IMG/VR virus record: IMGVR_UViG_3300020183_000229
Span: 1-37,171 of that record
Length of the DNA stretch: 37,171 bases
DNA from: a virus
Reading direction: 5' to 3' (one strand)
The notes beneath the pieces were generated by a model. It did no database searches. It had not been told where the DNA came from and saw nothing but the letters and a program-made list of their open reading frames with translations. The position numbers and the translations under genes are program-made. Positions 15,765 through 24,655 of this stretch are shown here, piece by piece (the stretch's first letter is position 1; every line of letters starts with the position of its first letter).

Positions 15765-17849
15765 ATGAGCCTAAAAGATATTAGTGCAGCACTTGCACAG
15801 GTAACAAGCCAAGTACTTCAAGACTCGCAAGAGCGAATGAAGATTGGTATTGCCGAAGAGGCATTAAAGCACTACGATAAAAATGGTCAATGGCCAAAAA
15901 TGGTAGTGTGGGAAAACAAGATTCGCGACGTTAAGTTTACTCTTGATGAAGCAAAAGAACTAACTGACAAGCAAAAGAAAATTGCTAAGGTAGCTGGCCA
16001 TCCAGGTAAGATTGATGCAGCTGACTTTACCGCTCTTCGTGCAGGTCATAAGATTAAAGAAGAAGCGGAACTATCAGTAGATGAACCAACTGAGGATGAC
16101 TCGGTGTTCGATCTAGTAGATGGTGAAGCTGAATATGAGCTTAAAGAAGGGGTAGAGCTGCAAGAAGGCAAAGTTGTGCATGGTGTTCACACCATCTATA
16201 CTGGTGCTGTAGTAAAGGGTATGCCTGAGGGTAATCCTTCTCATGTTGATGCTGCTCATCTTGGCCGTACTAAAGCTCTTGGCGTGCCAACCGAGAAGGG
16301 TGAGAAGTATGGTAAAACGGTTCGTGTAGTAGTTAAGAATAACGAAACTGGTGATACAACTCATCACCATGTCTATCAGCGCGATTTTCAAGACAGCAAG
16401 CGTCCGAGAATTTCTATTCGTGACGTAGGTGCTGCTCGTGAGAAACAAGCAGAGCATTTCAAAGCACTTCATGACTACCTGTCTGGTAAAAAGCCAACTA
16501 CAAAGTATTCAGGTAAGATAAGCGAAGAAATTGACTTAGATGAAGCCGTAGAAGTTCAGTCTGATCACTACAAATCTGCTCATGGAAAAGCACCCTCAGG
16601 AGAAGGAAGCTGGATGTTTACTCCGTATAAAAGCATCAATTTTTCCAAGCACAAAGAAGGCGAACACTATATTAGCGTACATGGCAAATATGGCGAGGCT
16701 AAAAAGAAAGCACAAGCATGGGCCAAATCCAAGGGTCACGGCATTATTAAAGTAGCCGAAGAAGTTGATCTTGACGAAGCAAAGAAACCAATGACTCAAG
16801 ACGAAAAAGATAGAGTTCAAGCTGGTTTACGAGCAGCAATGAAAAAAAGTTACGACAATGAAATGAAAGGCCGTGCTGCACTTGAAACTGCCAAAGCTGT
16901 CGCTAAAGCCATGGCTTCGGCAGACAAAGCCAAAAAAACTAATGAAGAAAAAGACACTCCAGGTCAAGAGCACATGTGCGCCGTTCATGTCAAGCATTCC
17001 AAATTAGGCGAAGGTCGCACTGTAACTACTCAGCACGCTGATCCAGATGCTGATGGTAACATTGAATGGTATGATGTTATGTTCGAACATGGCATTGAAA
17101 AGCAAGTGCCTACATCAGACCTAGAGATTTTATTTGCTGAGTCTCATATGCACGGTAAGCGTAAGATGAAGGAAGACGTTGACCTGGAGTATGTGGATGA
17201 AGCAGTTACTGTTAAGAAGCAGAACTACTCATGGGGTAAGATGGTAACCGTTCATAAGGGTGCTGATACTTCATACCCTCTACATCCAGAACATCAAGCT
17301 GCTATCAAGCGCCTACGCCCTTCAGGTGAACACTCAAAGACTTCATTCAAAGATGAAACCGGTCGTATGGTTCATGCAACTAGAGAAGGTGATAAAGTTC
17401 ATTTAGTATCACATGGTGCTAACAGCGATAAGACAACCGTTAGTTATAAACACTTCGATGAAGAGGTAGAGTACGTAGATGAGGGTCGTGGCCGCCCACG
17501 TAAGAATCCAGATGATCCAAAGTGGAAAAAGCAGAACCAGGCTAAGCCTATTAAAACCAGCAAGCATGATGACGAGGATGAAGAGGATTATGGTCCGGAT
17601 ACAGGTCCAGAGCCAGATCAAAACATCATTAATCAGCTAAAGAGAGCTCATGATGCAAGAAGTATGAAAGGACATGCAGATGTAAAGTTTGCAGATAATA
17701 AGGTTCACAGCGTTCCTTCTCATGTTGCTAAAGCAGTTCTTGATGGCCTAGATAAGTTAAAGCCGTCAGATAGATTAAACGTACAACAGCATATTCATCA
17801 GTCTCATAAGAACTTGATGGCTGTACATAAAGTAATTTCAAAAGCCTAA
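15765..17849 (+). CDS. Modular polyprotein-like protein with LxE|A/G sites and AT-hook
   Basis: 694 aa from ATG 15765 (AAGGAG at 15753-15758; ATG 15744 lacks an SD). Short globular modules are separated by acidic linkers ending in LQE|G (132-134), IDLDE|A (to 260), VDLDE|A (to 338), EYVDE|A (to 479) and EYVDE|G (to 573). LxE|A/G is the cleavage rule of T4-type prohead proteases. Modules include a His-rich domain after LQE, an SDHYKSAHGK-type domain after the first LDE, a basic Ala-rich helix, and a CAVHVKHS...EWYDVMFEHGIEKQV domain known from other phage virion proteins. An AT-hook GRGRPRK (574-580) follows the last site. The picture is of a precursor yielding several small internal DNA-binding proteins, but processing is inferred. 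Confidence 0.75.
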   Translation: MSLKDISAALAQVTSQVLQDSQERMKIGIAEEALKHYDKNGQWPKMVVWENKIRDVKFTLDEAKELTDKQKKIAKVAGHPGKIDAADFTALRAGHKIKEEAELSVDEPTEDDSVFDLVDGEAEYELKEGVELQEGKVVHGVHTIYTGAVVKGMPEGNPSHVDAAHLGRTKALGVPTEKGEKYGKTVRVVVKNNETGDTTHHHVYQRDFQDSKRPRISIRDVGAAREKQAEHFKALHDYLSGKKPTTKYSGKISEEIDLDEAVEVQSDHYKSAHGKAPSGEGSWMFTPYKSINFSKHKEGEHYISVHGKYGEAKKKAQAWAKSKGHGIIKVAEEVDLDEAKKPMTQDEKDRVQAGLRAAMKKSYDNEMKGRAALETAKAVAKAMASADKAKKTNEEKDTPGQEHMCAVHVKHSKLGEGRTVTTQHADPDADGNIEWYDVMFEHGIEKQVPTSDLEILFAESHMHGKRKMKEDVDLEYVDEAVTVKKQNYSWGKMVTVHKGADTSYPLHPEHQAAIKRLRPSGEHSKTSFKDETGRMVHATREGDKVHLVSHGANSDKTTVSYKHFDEEVEYVDEGRGRPRKNPDDPKWKKQNQAKPIKTSKHDDEDEEDYGPDTGPEPDQNIINQLKRAHDARSMKGHADVKFADNKVHSVPSHVAKAVLDGLDKLKPSDRLNVQQHIHQSHKNLMAVHKVISKA

Positions 17850-17859
17850 GGAGACAAAA

Positions 17860-18186
17860 ATGGCACTATATGGTAAAAGAGACCAGTACAGCGATGCACC
17901 AAAGTTCGTTGTAAGCGCAAAAACAGGCGACACCGGTCAAGAGCAATTTGGTAACACAGTATTTGGAGTTGACCCAACTGAGACAAGAGTTGCAGATGGT
18001 GTTACTCATGCTGGTTGGGTACTAAGAACAACAGGTTCAGGTGGCCGCTCTGGTCGTGTATTTCAAGAAACTTTAGTTGCAATGGGCTCAATGGCTACTG
18101 ATGCAACTGATTTTGCCAATACATCAACTTCTGCAGTTGCTAACACAACCGGTACTGCTGACGACTCAACCTACGCTGATAGCTAA
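17860..18186 (+). CDS. Conserved virion-type protein (MALYGKRD family)
   Basis: 108 aa with the N-terminus MALYGKRDQYSDAPKF and the core THAGWVLRTTGSGGRSGRV...ETLVAMGSM. I recognise this pattern from marine T4-like phages, where it is a small structural protein of unknown exact place. The tail is Thr/Ala/Asp-rich. AGGAG precedes the ATG; the stop overlaps the next ATG by one base. Confidence 0.7.
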   Translation: MALYGKRDQYSDAPKFVVSAKTGDTGQEQFGNTVFGVDPTETRVADGVTHAGWVLRTTGSGGRSGRVFQETLVAMGSMATDATDFANTSTSAVANTTGTADDSTYADS

Positions 18187-18431
18187 TGCCTATTAGTAAT
18201 ACCACTAAGGTAACAGTAACAGGACTGGCTAAGGAGGAAACTCCCAAGCCAGTCCTGGATACTGAGGTGAAGAGTCAACCTTTGCCGACGGTTACTAAAA
18301 TCGTCAATAGAACAGACAATTTAAGAATATCTGTTAGGCAAAACACATCCATAGTGAAAGAGGTAAAAGGGGAGATAAAGACATCTAAATATATGGAATC
18401 AATGATGTCTGGAGATAATAACGATGGCTAA
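18186..18431 (+). CDS. Hypothetical protein
   Basis: 81 aa with a Thr/Val-rich, Pro-containing N-terminal half and a basic-acidic mixed C-terminus (KEVKGEIKTSKYMESMMSGD). No family recognised. The coding sequence contains an exceptional 15-bp hairpin (18220-18257) near its start. It overlaps the next gene by 8 bases. Confidence 0.55.
   Translation: MPISNTTKVTVTGLAKEETPKPVLDTEVKSQPLPTVTKIVNRTDNLRISVRQNTSIVKEVKGEIKTSKYMESMMSGDNNDG
18220..18257 (+). repeat. Long intragenic hairpin with GAAA tetraloop
   Basis: CAGGACTGGCT pairs with AGCCAGTCCTG (11 bp), then an internal loop and GGAG/CTCC closing a GAAA tetraloop (18237-18240). All of it lies within the 18186 coding region. Confidence 0.7.
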
Positions 18432-19035
18432 TAAATCAAAGAAAATTTCTGAGCTCTTAGCAATAACAGGAGCGTCTACTGGTGACTTAATGGTCATTGT
18501 AGATGATGCTGGAACTACTGATGCTACCACTAAAAAGATTACAGTAGATAATCTCTTTGGTAATATTTCTGTTCGTGTTGCTACATCAGCTAATATTACT
18601 ATGACAGGCAATGTGTTCTTAACAGCCAATCAGTTGATGATTAAGAGAACATTTACACCTAATACAGATACGTTTACTATCGGTCAAGGCTCGTTATTCT
18701 ACGACAATAATTACATATACATCGCCCCACTTACCGATACAGTTAAACGAGTTAAGATTAAATCCTTCTCGGAAGCAGAAGAAACTCAAAACGTATTTAC
18801 ACGCTTTGTAGGTAATACAGGCTCTGTAGATGCAGCTGCAACTAATCATATTATAAACATTTACGGTAGTAATGGCATCTCTACTGCAGTGTCTGGTAAT
18901 ACTATCACTATTTCATTAACCTCATTGACGGTGAGCGGTCCATATGCTAACGACACGGCGGCCGCCGCTGCTAACGTAGCTGTTAACGCACTATATTATA
19001 CTGCCGCAGGAGACGTCAAGATTAGATTGAGTTAA
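18424..19035 (+). CDS. Virion structural protein, fibre-like
   Basis: 203 aa. It starts with the KKISELLAITGASTGDLMVIVDD...TKKITVDNL pattern found at the N-terminus of many phage tail-fibre and whisker proteins. A beta-strand middle follows, and it ends with GPYANDTAAAAANVAVNALYYTAAGDVKIRL, a motif repeated at the C-termini of marine phage structural proteins. Likely a trimeric fibre, whisker or decoration subunit; exact position unknown. Confidence 0.72.
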   Translation: MANKSKKISELLAITGASTGDLMVIVDDAGTTDATTKKITVDNLFGNISVRVATSANITMTGNVFLTANQLMIKRTFTPNTDTFTIGQGSLFYDNNYIYIAPLTDTVKRVKIKSFSEAEETQNVFTRFVGNTGSVDAAATNHIINIYGSNGISTAVSGNTITISLTSLTVSGPYANDTAAAAANVAVNALYYTAAGDVKIRLS

Positions 19036-19037
19036 TT

Positions 19038-19430
19038 ATGCTAGAGAAGCTTGACGAAACAAATTTTTTATTATACGCAGCAAAGTATTACGATAACCCG
19101 CAATGCTTTGATACATTAGAATTTTATGATGATTTAAAAAAGTTTAAATACTTAAAGCGTCTGTTTAATCGCTATGAAGAAACAGGCGATTTAAAAGAAA
19201 GACTTATACTGAACCATATCACATTGCTTGCTAATGTATTTGGTCCAGTACATACAACAAGGATGTTATTCTTTAAGTTAAAGAATCATCTACCAGTTTT
19301 AAAACCTTTTTTGGAAGCATTAGGTTTGCTTCCAGATAGAGTAACCAACATAGGACTAGAAGGTAAAACGATTGACACAAAATACATCATTTCAGATGAA
19401 TATGTGTGGTCGGTAATCAGGAAAGTATAA
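19038..19430 (+). CDS. Conserved phage protein (YDNPQC type)
   Basis: 130 aa, helical. It shows the pattern LLYAAKYYDNPQCFDTLEFYDDLKKFKYLKRLFNRY near the N-terminus and LKERLILNHITLL after it, a combination I recall from small conserved proteins of marine T4-like myoviruses. No function is known to me. The stop overlaps the next ATG (TAATG). Confidence 0.7.
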   Translation: MLEKLDETNFLLYAAKYYDNPQCFDTLEFYDDLKKFKYLKRLFNRYEETGDLKERLILNHITLLANVFGPVHTTRMLFFKLKNHLPVLKPFLEALGLLPDRVTNIGLEGKTIDTKYIISDEYVWSVIRKV

Positions 19431-19984
19431 TGGCAAATAAAATTTTAGACGTCTTTCTTGTATATCAGTTTGTCAAACGAATTATAACTCCGTTTGAGAA
19501 GTGGCCTGCCTTCAAGTTAGGTATTATCGATAAAGACGGCAAGGTTCTTAAGAAAAGAAAAACATTAAAAGACCAGGAAGAGAAAAACGCTTGGGGCTAT
19601 TTTGATATTATGACAGCTAATATGAAAAAGGTATTAGCTAAGATTCCTGGCGGGGGCAGCACGGTAGGTACTATGGCTGCCGCAGCTTTGTTGCTTAGAG
19701 AGCAGAATAATTTAAAAGAATTAGATGAAGACGCAATGGAGCTTCGTCTAAATCAATTATTAGAAGGTCTTAAGGACCCAAAAGATAATCCATGCTGGGA
19801 TGGATATAAACCAGTAGGAACTAAAAAGAAAAATGGTAAGACAGTTCCAAACTGTGTACCTGAAGAGGTTGCAGTTAACAATGCTGGAGGTGGTCAAGTA
19901 GCTGGCATTGGAGTAGGAGATAAAGGCGAGCCAGGCGTTACCTTGGCCATGTTAAAGCGATATAAAAAGAAAAATAAGGCTTAA
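19430..19984 (+). CDS. Conserved phage virion-type protein
   Basis: 184 aa from ATG 19430, overlapping the previous TAA. The N-terminal segment LVYQFVKRIITPFEKWPAFKLGIIDKDG and the following KKRKTLKDQEEKNAWGYFD are a pattern shared by marine myoviruses. A CWDGYKPVGTKKKNGKTVPNC region (two Cys) and a Gly-rich GGGQVAGIGVGDKGEPG tail follow. A structural or assembly role is likely; the exact part is unknown. Confidence 0.7.
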   Translation: MANKILDVFLVYQFVKRIITPFEKWPAFKLGIIDKDGKVLKKRKTLKDQEEKNAWGYFDIMTANMKKVLAKIPGGGSTVGTMAAAALLLREQNNLKELDEDAMELRLNQLLEGLKDPKDNPCWDGYKPVGTKKKNGKTVPNCVPEEVAVNNAGGGQVAGIGVGDKGEPGVTLAMLKRYKKKNKA

Positions 19985-19986
19985 CT

Positions 19987-20427
19987 ATGTGGATTTTGGG
20001 TTGGCTTCCTTACTGGGTTTTCTATGCAATATTATTTGCAGGTCTTGCAGGCCTGTTAGTAAGCTTTGTACTTAGTTTCATCCCCTTCGTCAGCCAATAC
20101 AAAACTCCTATTCAGGTCCTTGCAGTAGTACTAATTGCTATTGGCACGTATATGTCAGGTGCTATTTCTAATGAAGAGGCCTGGCAAGCTAAAGTAAATG
20201 AGATGCAGGTTAGAGTGGCTGAGGCTGAGGCCAAAGCACAACAAAAAAATGTAGAGATAGTTGAAAAAGTAGTTTACAAAACACAACTTATCAGAGAAAA
20301 AGGTGACACTATCATTAAGTATGTTGACAGAGAAATTGTCAAGTATGATGAGAAATGTACTATACCATCTGAGTTTGTAGATGTTCTTAATCAAGCGGCT
20401 TCGCCTGATGAAAAGGGCAAGAAATGA
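19987..20427 (+). CDS. Inner-membrane spanin (Rz-like)
   Basis: 146 aa. Two hydrophobic segments at the N-terminus (about 5-30 and 40-60) are followed by a periplasmic coiled coil rich in Glu/Lys/Ala (about 65-125) and a C-terminal KCTIPSEFVDVLNQA segment, as in many Rz-like i-spanins. It would span the inner membrane and join the o-spanin encoded next to fuse membranes during lysis. The next gene, a lipoprotein, overlaps its stop by 4 bases, the usual Rz/Rz1-type arrangement. Confidence 0.8.
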   Translation: MWILGWLPYWVFYAILFAGLAGLLVSFVLSFIPFVSQYKTPIQVLAVVLIAIGTYMSGAISNEEAWQAKVNEMQVRVAEAEAKAQQKNVEIVEKVVYKTQLIREKGDTIIKYVDREIVKYDEKCTIPSEFVDVLNQAASPDEKGKK

Positions 20428-20690
20428 AATATGTACTATTATTAATATCTAGTCTTGCTCTTTCTGGATGTTCGTCATTAGTCCCAGTTAAACCAGAGTT
20501 CCCTAGCGCTCCAAAAACGCTAATGGAGCCTTGCCCTCCTCTAAAAAAGCTTAAGCGTGATGCCAAGCTTTCTGATGTGGCTAAAAATGTAACTGAGAAT
20601 TATACACTGTACCACGAATGCTCTGCTAAACATGAGGCATGGGTTGAGTGGTACGAAACACAAAAAAATATTTTTGACGAATTAAAGTGA
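20424..20690 (+). CDS. Outer-membrane spanin lipoprotein (Rz1-like)
   Basis: 88 aa. Signal peptide MKYVLLLISSLALSGC with a lipobox (LSGC, Cys16), followed by a Pro-rich stretch and a short charged mature domain. This is the o-spanin pattern. With the upstream i-spanin it would form the spanin complex that disrupts the outer membrane of a Gram-negative host. The overlapping start (ATGA) supports the pairing. Confidence 0.82.
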   Translation: MKYVLLLISSLALSGCSSLVPVKPEFPSAPKTLMEPCPPLKKLKRDAKLSDVAKNVTENYTLYHECSAKHEAWVEWYETQKNIFDELK

Positions 20691-20700
20691 GACCTCAACC

Positions 20701-21051
20701 ATGGATGCAGAAAGAATAGCTAAATTGGAAGCACAAGTAGAGTCCTTAAAAGAAGATATGACGGAAGTCAAACAAGATATAAAAGAACTTCATTCACGAA
20801 TTACTACCGGTAATAGGGAGATTTGTGATCGTATTGAAGTTATGGATGCACGCATTGAGAAAAAGATGAATGAGTCCGCAGAGGCCGCAAAGAAGCAGCA
20901 TGAACTTATTCAGAAAGAGATTCAAGTTGATATCAACAAGATCTCCGATCGCGTAGATGTACTTGAAAGGTGGCGTTGGATGATAGTAGGTGGTGCAATT
21001 GCACTAGGTTGGGCGTTATCAAAAATTGATGTCTTTAAACACTTTCTTTAA
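20701..21051 (+). CDS. XhlA-like coiled-coil membrane protein
   Basis: 116 aa. A long coiled coil (about residues 3-90) is followed by RWRWMIVGGAIALGWALSKI, a single C-terminal membrane segment. This layout is that of haemolysin XhlA-like proteins, which often accompany holins. Right after the spanins it completes a lysis-type cassette, and it might serve as holin or holin partner; no endolysin is seen in the window. Confidence 0.65.
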   Translation: MDAERIAKLEAQVESLKEDMTEVKQDIKELHSRITTGNREICDRIEVMDARIEKKMNESAEAAKKQHELIQKEIQVDINKISDRVDVLERWRWMIVGGAIALGWALSKIDVFKHFL

Positions 21052-21058
21052 ATAACGC

Positions 21059-21087
21059 TTGATTTCATTCTACTAACTCTATATAAT
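21059..21087 (+). promoter_or_regulatory. Sigma70-like promoter
   Basis: TTGATT (21059-21064), 17-base spacer, TATAAT (21082-21087), 32 bases before the primase ATG. Restarts replication/nucleotide-metabolism transcription after the lysis cassette. Confidence 0.83.
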
Positions 21088-21118
21088 ATCTTTGTGTTTG
21101 ATCAGAAAGGTATTATTG

Positions 21119-22141
21119 ATGAGTTTGTGGCTAGATCATAAGTATGTGGGTTTGTTATCGAATCGGTTAGAGCGATTTCATCGCAAGACGTCCGATTTAT
21201 ATAATTGTAGGTGTCCTCTGTGTGGAGACTCTAAGAAGGATCTCACTAAGACACGTGGGTACTTGATAGCCCGAAAGGGTAGTGTCATGTACTATTGCCA
21301 TAACTGTGGTGCGTCCATGGGGCTTGGTAAATTCATTCAGCAAGTAGATAATACTCTTTACGATGAGTATATTCGTGAAGTTCTTCTTGATAAGAACACC
21401 AATAGAGAAGTAGAGCATGACGTAAAGCCAGATATCACCAAGATTGTTTGGCCAAAATACTTGACTGATTCACCGCTGAAGACTTTAAAGAAGATCTCTC
21501 AGCTTCGCTATGACCACCCAGCAAAAAAATACGTTGATAAGCGCATGATACCTACCCCGTATCATGCTAAACTATTCTTTTGCCCTAAGTTTAAACAATG
21601 GGTGAATGGTATAGTTCCTGATAAGTTTGAAAATGTTGAGAATGACGAACCTAGACTTATAATTCCTTTTCTTGATAAGCAAGGTAACTTGTTTGGATTT
21701 CAAGGCCGTTCGTTTAAGAAAAACGGCATTCGTTATATAACTATTATTCTTAACAATGATTATCCTAAAGTCTATGGGCTTGACAGTTGTAACCTAAACG
21801 AAAAGGTTTACATCTTTGAAGGCCCTATCGACTCAATGTTTATTAAAAATAGTTTGGCGATGGCTGGTTCTGACTTGAGTGGAAGCCTAAGTATAGAACC
21901 TAACAACGTAATTATGGTATATGATAACGAGCCTCGCAATAAAGAGATCGTTAAAAAGGTTGAACGCTCTATCGAAAAAGGCTATAATGTAGTGATATGG
22001 CCAGAGCATATGGAAGAAAAAGATTGTAATGATATGGTTATGGCGGGGATGGGCTTAGCTGATCTCAAACTTATAATCGATTGTAATACGAAGCGCGGAA
22101 TGGAAGCAATGCTTGCATTTCAAATGTGGAAAAAATGTTAA
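21119..22141 (+). CDS. 61: DNA primase, gp61-like
   Basis: 340 aa, nearly the length of T4 gp61 (342). The N-terminal zinc-binding domain has CPLC (32-35) and CHNC (60-63) in the expected spacing, with GDSKKD after the first pair. The TOPRIM domain begins at FEGPIDSMF (233-241), with the acidic DNEPRNKE-type stretch after it supplying metal-binding residues. It would synthesise RNA primers on the lagging strand with the gp41-like helicase encoded at 1940. Start ATG 21119 follows AGAAAGG; earlier ATG-like starts fall upstream of that SD. Confidence 0.92.
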   Translation: MSLWLDHKYVGLLSNRLERFHRKTSDLYNCRCPLCGDSKKDLTKTRGYLIARKGSVMYYCHNCGASMGLGKFIQQVDNTLYDEYIREVLLDKNTNREVEHDVKPDITKIVWPKYLTDSPLKTLKKISQLRYDHPAKKYVDKRMIPTPYHAKLFFCPKFKQWVNGIVPDKFENVENDEPRLIIPFLDKQGNLFGFQGRSFKKNGIRYITIILNNDYPKVYGLDSCNLNEKVYIFEGPIDSMFIKNSLAMAGSDLSGSLSIEPNNVIMVYDNEPRNKEIVKKVERSIEKGYNVVIWPEHMEEKDCNDMVMAGMGLADLKLIIDCNTKRGMEAMLAFQMWKKC

Positions 22142-22153
22142 GGTGAAACATAA

Positions 22154-22852
22154 ATGAAAGTTAGATTAATCTCTTACTCACAGGCAGACAAAGATGCATT
22201 TAATGAATACGACGAGTACAGTACAAGCAATTCACTACAAGAGCTTATCGCCTTCTGTGCGCGTGTCTCCAATCCTTCCAATCAGTTCAATACAGAAACA
22301 TCCAACAAACTCATCCGATACCTCATCAAGCACCAACACTGGTCGCCACTCGAAATGGTATCAGCATGTCTCGAAATTACAACCACAAGAGACATTGCAA
22401 GACAAATCCTTAGACACCGCTCCTTCTCATTCCAAGAGTTTTCTCAGCGCTATGCTGACCCTACTAATGACTTGGATTTTGAGACAAGAGAGGCTAGACT
22501 CCAGGATCAAAAGAACAGACAAAACTCAGTTGACACCGGCGATAGAGAGCTCAAGCGTCTATGGCAAGAAAAACAACAAGGTGTCATTAGAGCTGCTAGA
22601 GAAGCCTACACTTGGGCTATCAGTAACGGTATAGCAAAAGAACAAGCAAGAGCAGTATTGCCAGAGGGTAATACTGTTAGTAAACTTTACATGAACGGAA
22701 CGCTTCGTTCGTGGATACATTATATACAACTTAGGTCTGCCAATGGCACACAGAAAGAACACATGGAGGTAGCAAGAGCATGTGCAACAGTAATTGCAAA
22801 TGTCTTTCCGATGGTAACGGAATTTGTAGGCGAACAGGGGAAGAAAGAATGA
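22154..22852 (+). CDS. thyX: Flavin-dependent thymidylate synthase
   Basis: 232 aa. The ThyX signature RHRSFSFQEFSQRY (87-100) matches RHRxxSxxExSxR exactly. The enzyme makes dTMP from dUMP using FAD, NADPH and methylenetetrahydrofolate (EC 2.1.1.148), without the DHFR coupling of ThyA. A late Arg/Ser segment (RAVLPEGNTVSKLYMNGTLRSW) matches the dUMP-binding region. Located between primase and nrdA, and overlapping nrdA by 4 bases, in a dNTP-supply operon. Confidence 0.95.
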   Translation: MKVRLISYSQADKDAFNEYDEYSTSNSLQELIAFCARVSNPSNQFNTETSNKLIRYLIKHQHWSPLEMVSACLEITTTRDIARQILRHRSFSFQEFSQRYADPTNDLDFETREARLQDQKNRQNSVDTGDRELKRLWQEKQQGVIRAAREAYTWAISNGIAKEQARAVLPEGNTVSKLYMNGTLRSWIHYIQLRSANGTQKEHMEVARACATVIANVFPMVTEFVGEQGKKE

Positions 22853-24654
22853 TAGAAACAGTACACGGAATTAAGGTTGATTATTCTCGCGACACGCTTT
22901 TTGATGAGCTTGGATTGAAGAGACTTAGAGAGTCATATATGCGCGAGGATGAACAATCACCGCAGGAACGTTTCGCATTCGTTTCAAAGACCTTTGGTTC
23001 TAATGAAGAGCACGCCCAGCGCTTGTATGAATACTCATCAAAGCATTGGCTATCTTATTCTACACCAATCCTAGCTTTTGGACGCACAGCACGAGGCTTA
23101 CCAATCTCTTGTTTCCTTCCATATCTCGATGACAGCTCATCCGGCCTAGTTGATACACTTTCGGAAGTTAACTGGCTATCGATGTTAGGAGGTGGTGTTG
23201 GAATTGGTATCGGAATCCGTAGTGCTGACGATAAGTCTGTCGGCGTCATGCCTCATTTGCGCACTTATGATGCGTCAAGTCTCGCCTATCGCCAGGGCCG
23301 CACTCGCCGCGGTAGTTATGCCGCTTATCTTGATATTAGCCACCCAGACATTCTTATCTTTTTGGAGATGAGAAAGCCTACCGGCGATCCTAATATGCGT
23401 GCTCTTAATCTGCACCATGGTATTAACATTCCTGATTCATTCATGCAGATTCTAGAACGATGCATGTTGAATCCAGAAGAAGATGATTCATGGGAGTTGA
23501 AAGATCCTCACTCAGGTGAAGTGCGCGAGGTTGTTTCAGCAAAAGAACTATGGCAGCGCATTCTAGAATCTCGTATGCAGACTGGTGAACCATATATTCA
23601 CTTCATTGATACATCTAATCGTGCAATGCCTCAGTTTCAGAAGGATCTAGGTCTATCAATTAGACAATCTAATCTATGTTCTGAAATTATTCTTCCTACA
23701 GACAAGAAGCGTACAGCTGTATGTTGCCTGTCTTCACTCAATCTAGAGTATTACGACCAGTGGAAGAATAATAAAAAGTTTCTACGTGACGTAGCGGAGA
23801 TGCTTGATAATGTACTTCAATACTTTATTGAGAATGCACCGTCTACTATTGCTCGTGCAAAGTTTTCAGCCATGCGTGAGCGTTCTATCGGTGTAGGAGC
23901 TCTTGGATGGCATGCTTATCTTCAAAAGAATAATCTGGCCTGGGAGTCTCCTATGGCTGTTGGCGCCAACCTCAAGATCTTCAAGCATATCAGAAGTGGA
24001 TTAGACAATGCAAATAAAGAACTTGGTGCCGAGCGCGGTGAAGCACCAGATGCAAAAGGTACAGGGCTTAGATTTTCTCACCTCATGGCCATCGCTCCTA
24101 ATGCTAGCTCCTCTATTCTTATGGGTAATACCTCTCCTTCTATTGAGCCATTCCGTGCTAATGCTTATAGACAGGACACATTATCAGGTGCGCACCTCAA
24201 TAAGAACAAGCACCTGGATGGCATCATTAAGAAAGCAGTGGAAGAAGATTCCGAACTAGACTATAATGAAATATGGTCGTCAATTATTGCTAATGACGGC
24301 TCATGTCAGCATCTAGAGTTTCTCGATCAAAACACCAGAGATGTGTTTAAGACATCGATGGAGATCGATCAACGTTGGTTAATTCAACATGCATCTGATC
24401 GTCAACAATATATCGATCAAGCTCAGTCTCTTAATCTTTTCTTCCGCCCAGATGTAAATATTAAATATCTACATGCAGTTCATTTCATGGCATGGAAGAC
24501 AGGATTAAAAACTTTGTACTATTGCCGCTCAGAGAAAATTCATAAAGCCGATAAGGTATCAAAACGTATTGAGCGTCAGCGTATTGAAGAAGAATCCAAG
24601 ATTGATTTACAATCAATCATTCAAGGTGACGCATGCCTTGCGTGTGAGGGTTAA
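22849..24654 (+). CDS. nrdA: Ribonucleotide reductase, class Ia large subunit
   Basis: 601 aa; catalytic subunit that reduces NDPs to dNDPs with NrdB. Active-site residues visible: Cys88 (LPISCF), N275-x-C277-x-E279 (NLCSEI), a Cys pair 292-293 near SSLNL, and the radical-transfer tyrosines Tyr557-Tyr558 (KTLYYCR). The C-terminus GDACLACEG (Cys596, Cys599) is the swinging disulfide reduced by thioredoxin, and a thioredoxin-like gene lies at 28597. It is shorter than the 761-residue E. coli NrdA and lacks an N-terminal ATP-cone, so dATP overall-activity inhibition is probably absent. Start is the ATGA overlap with thyX. Confidence 0.93.
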   Translation: MIETVHGIKVDYSRDTLFDELGLKRLRESYMREDEQSPQERFAFVSKTFGSNEEHAQRLYEYSSKHWLSYSTPILAFGRTARGLPISCFLPYLDDSSSGLVDTLSEVNWLSMLGGGVGIGIGIRSADDKSVGVMPHLRTYDASSLAYRQGRTRRGSYAAYLDISHPDILIFLEMRKPTGDPNMRALNLHHGINIPDSFMQILERCMLNPEEDDSWELKDPHSGEVREVVSAKELWQRILESRMQTGEPYIHFIDTSNRAMPQFQKDLGLSIRQSNLCSEIILPTDKKRTAVCCLSSLNLEYYDQWKNNKKFLRDVAEMLDNVLQYFIENAPSTIARAKFSAMRERSIGVGALGWHAYLQKNNLAWESPMAVGANLKIFKHIRSGLDNANKELGAERGEAPDAKGTGLRFSHLMAIAPNASSSILMGNTSPSIEPFRANAYRQDTLSGAHLNKNKHLDGIIKKAVEEDSELDYNEIWSSIIANDGSCQHLEFLDQNTRDVFKTSMEIDQRWLIQHASDRQQYIDQAQSLNLFFRPDVNIKYLHAVHFMAWKTGLKTLYYCRSEKIHKADKVSKRIERQRIEEESKIDLQSIIQGDACLACEG

Positions 24655-24655
24655 A

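Noticed and set aside
22194-22634. A 146-codon open frame within thyX in another frame
   Set aside because: thyX has its full signature in the main frame; the other frame has a Ser/Gln-rich nonsense-like composition and no SD.
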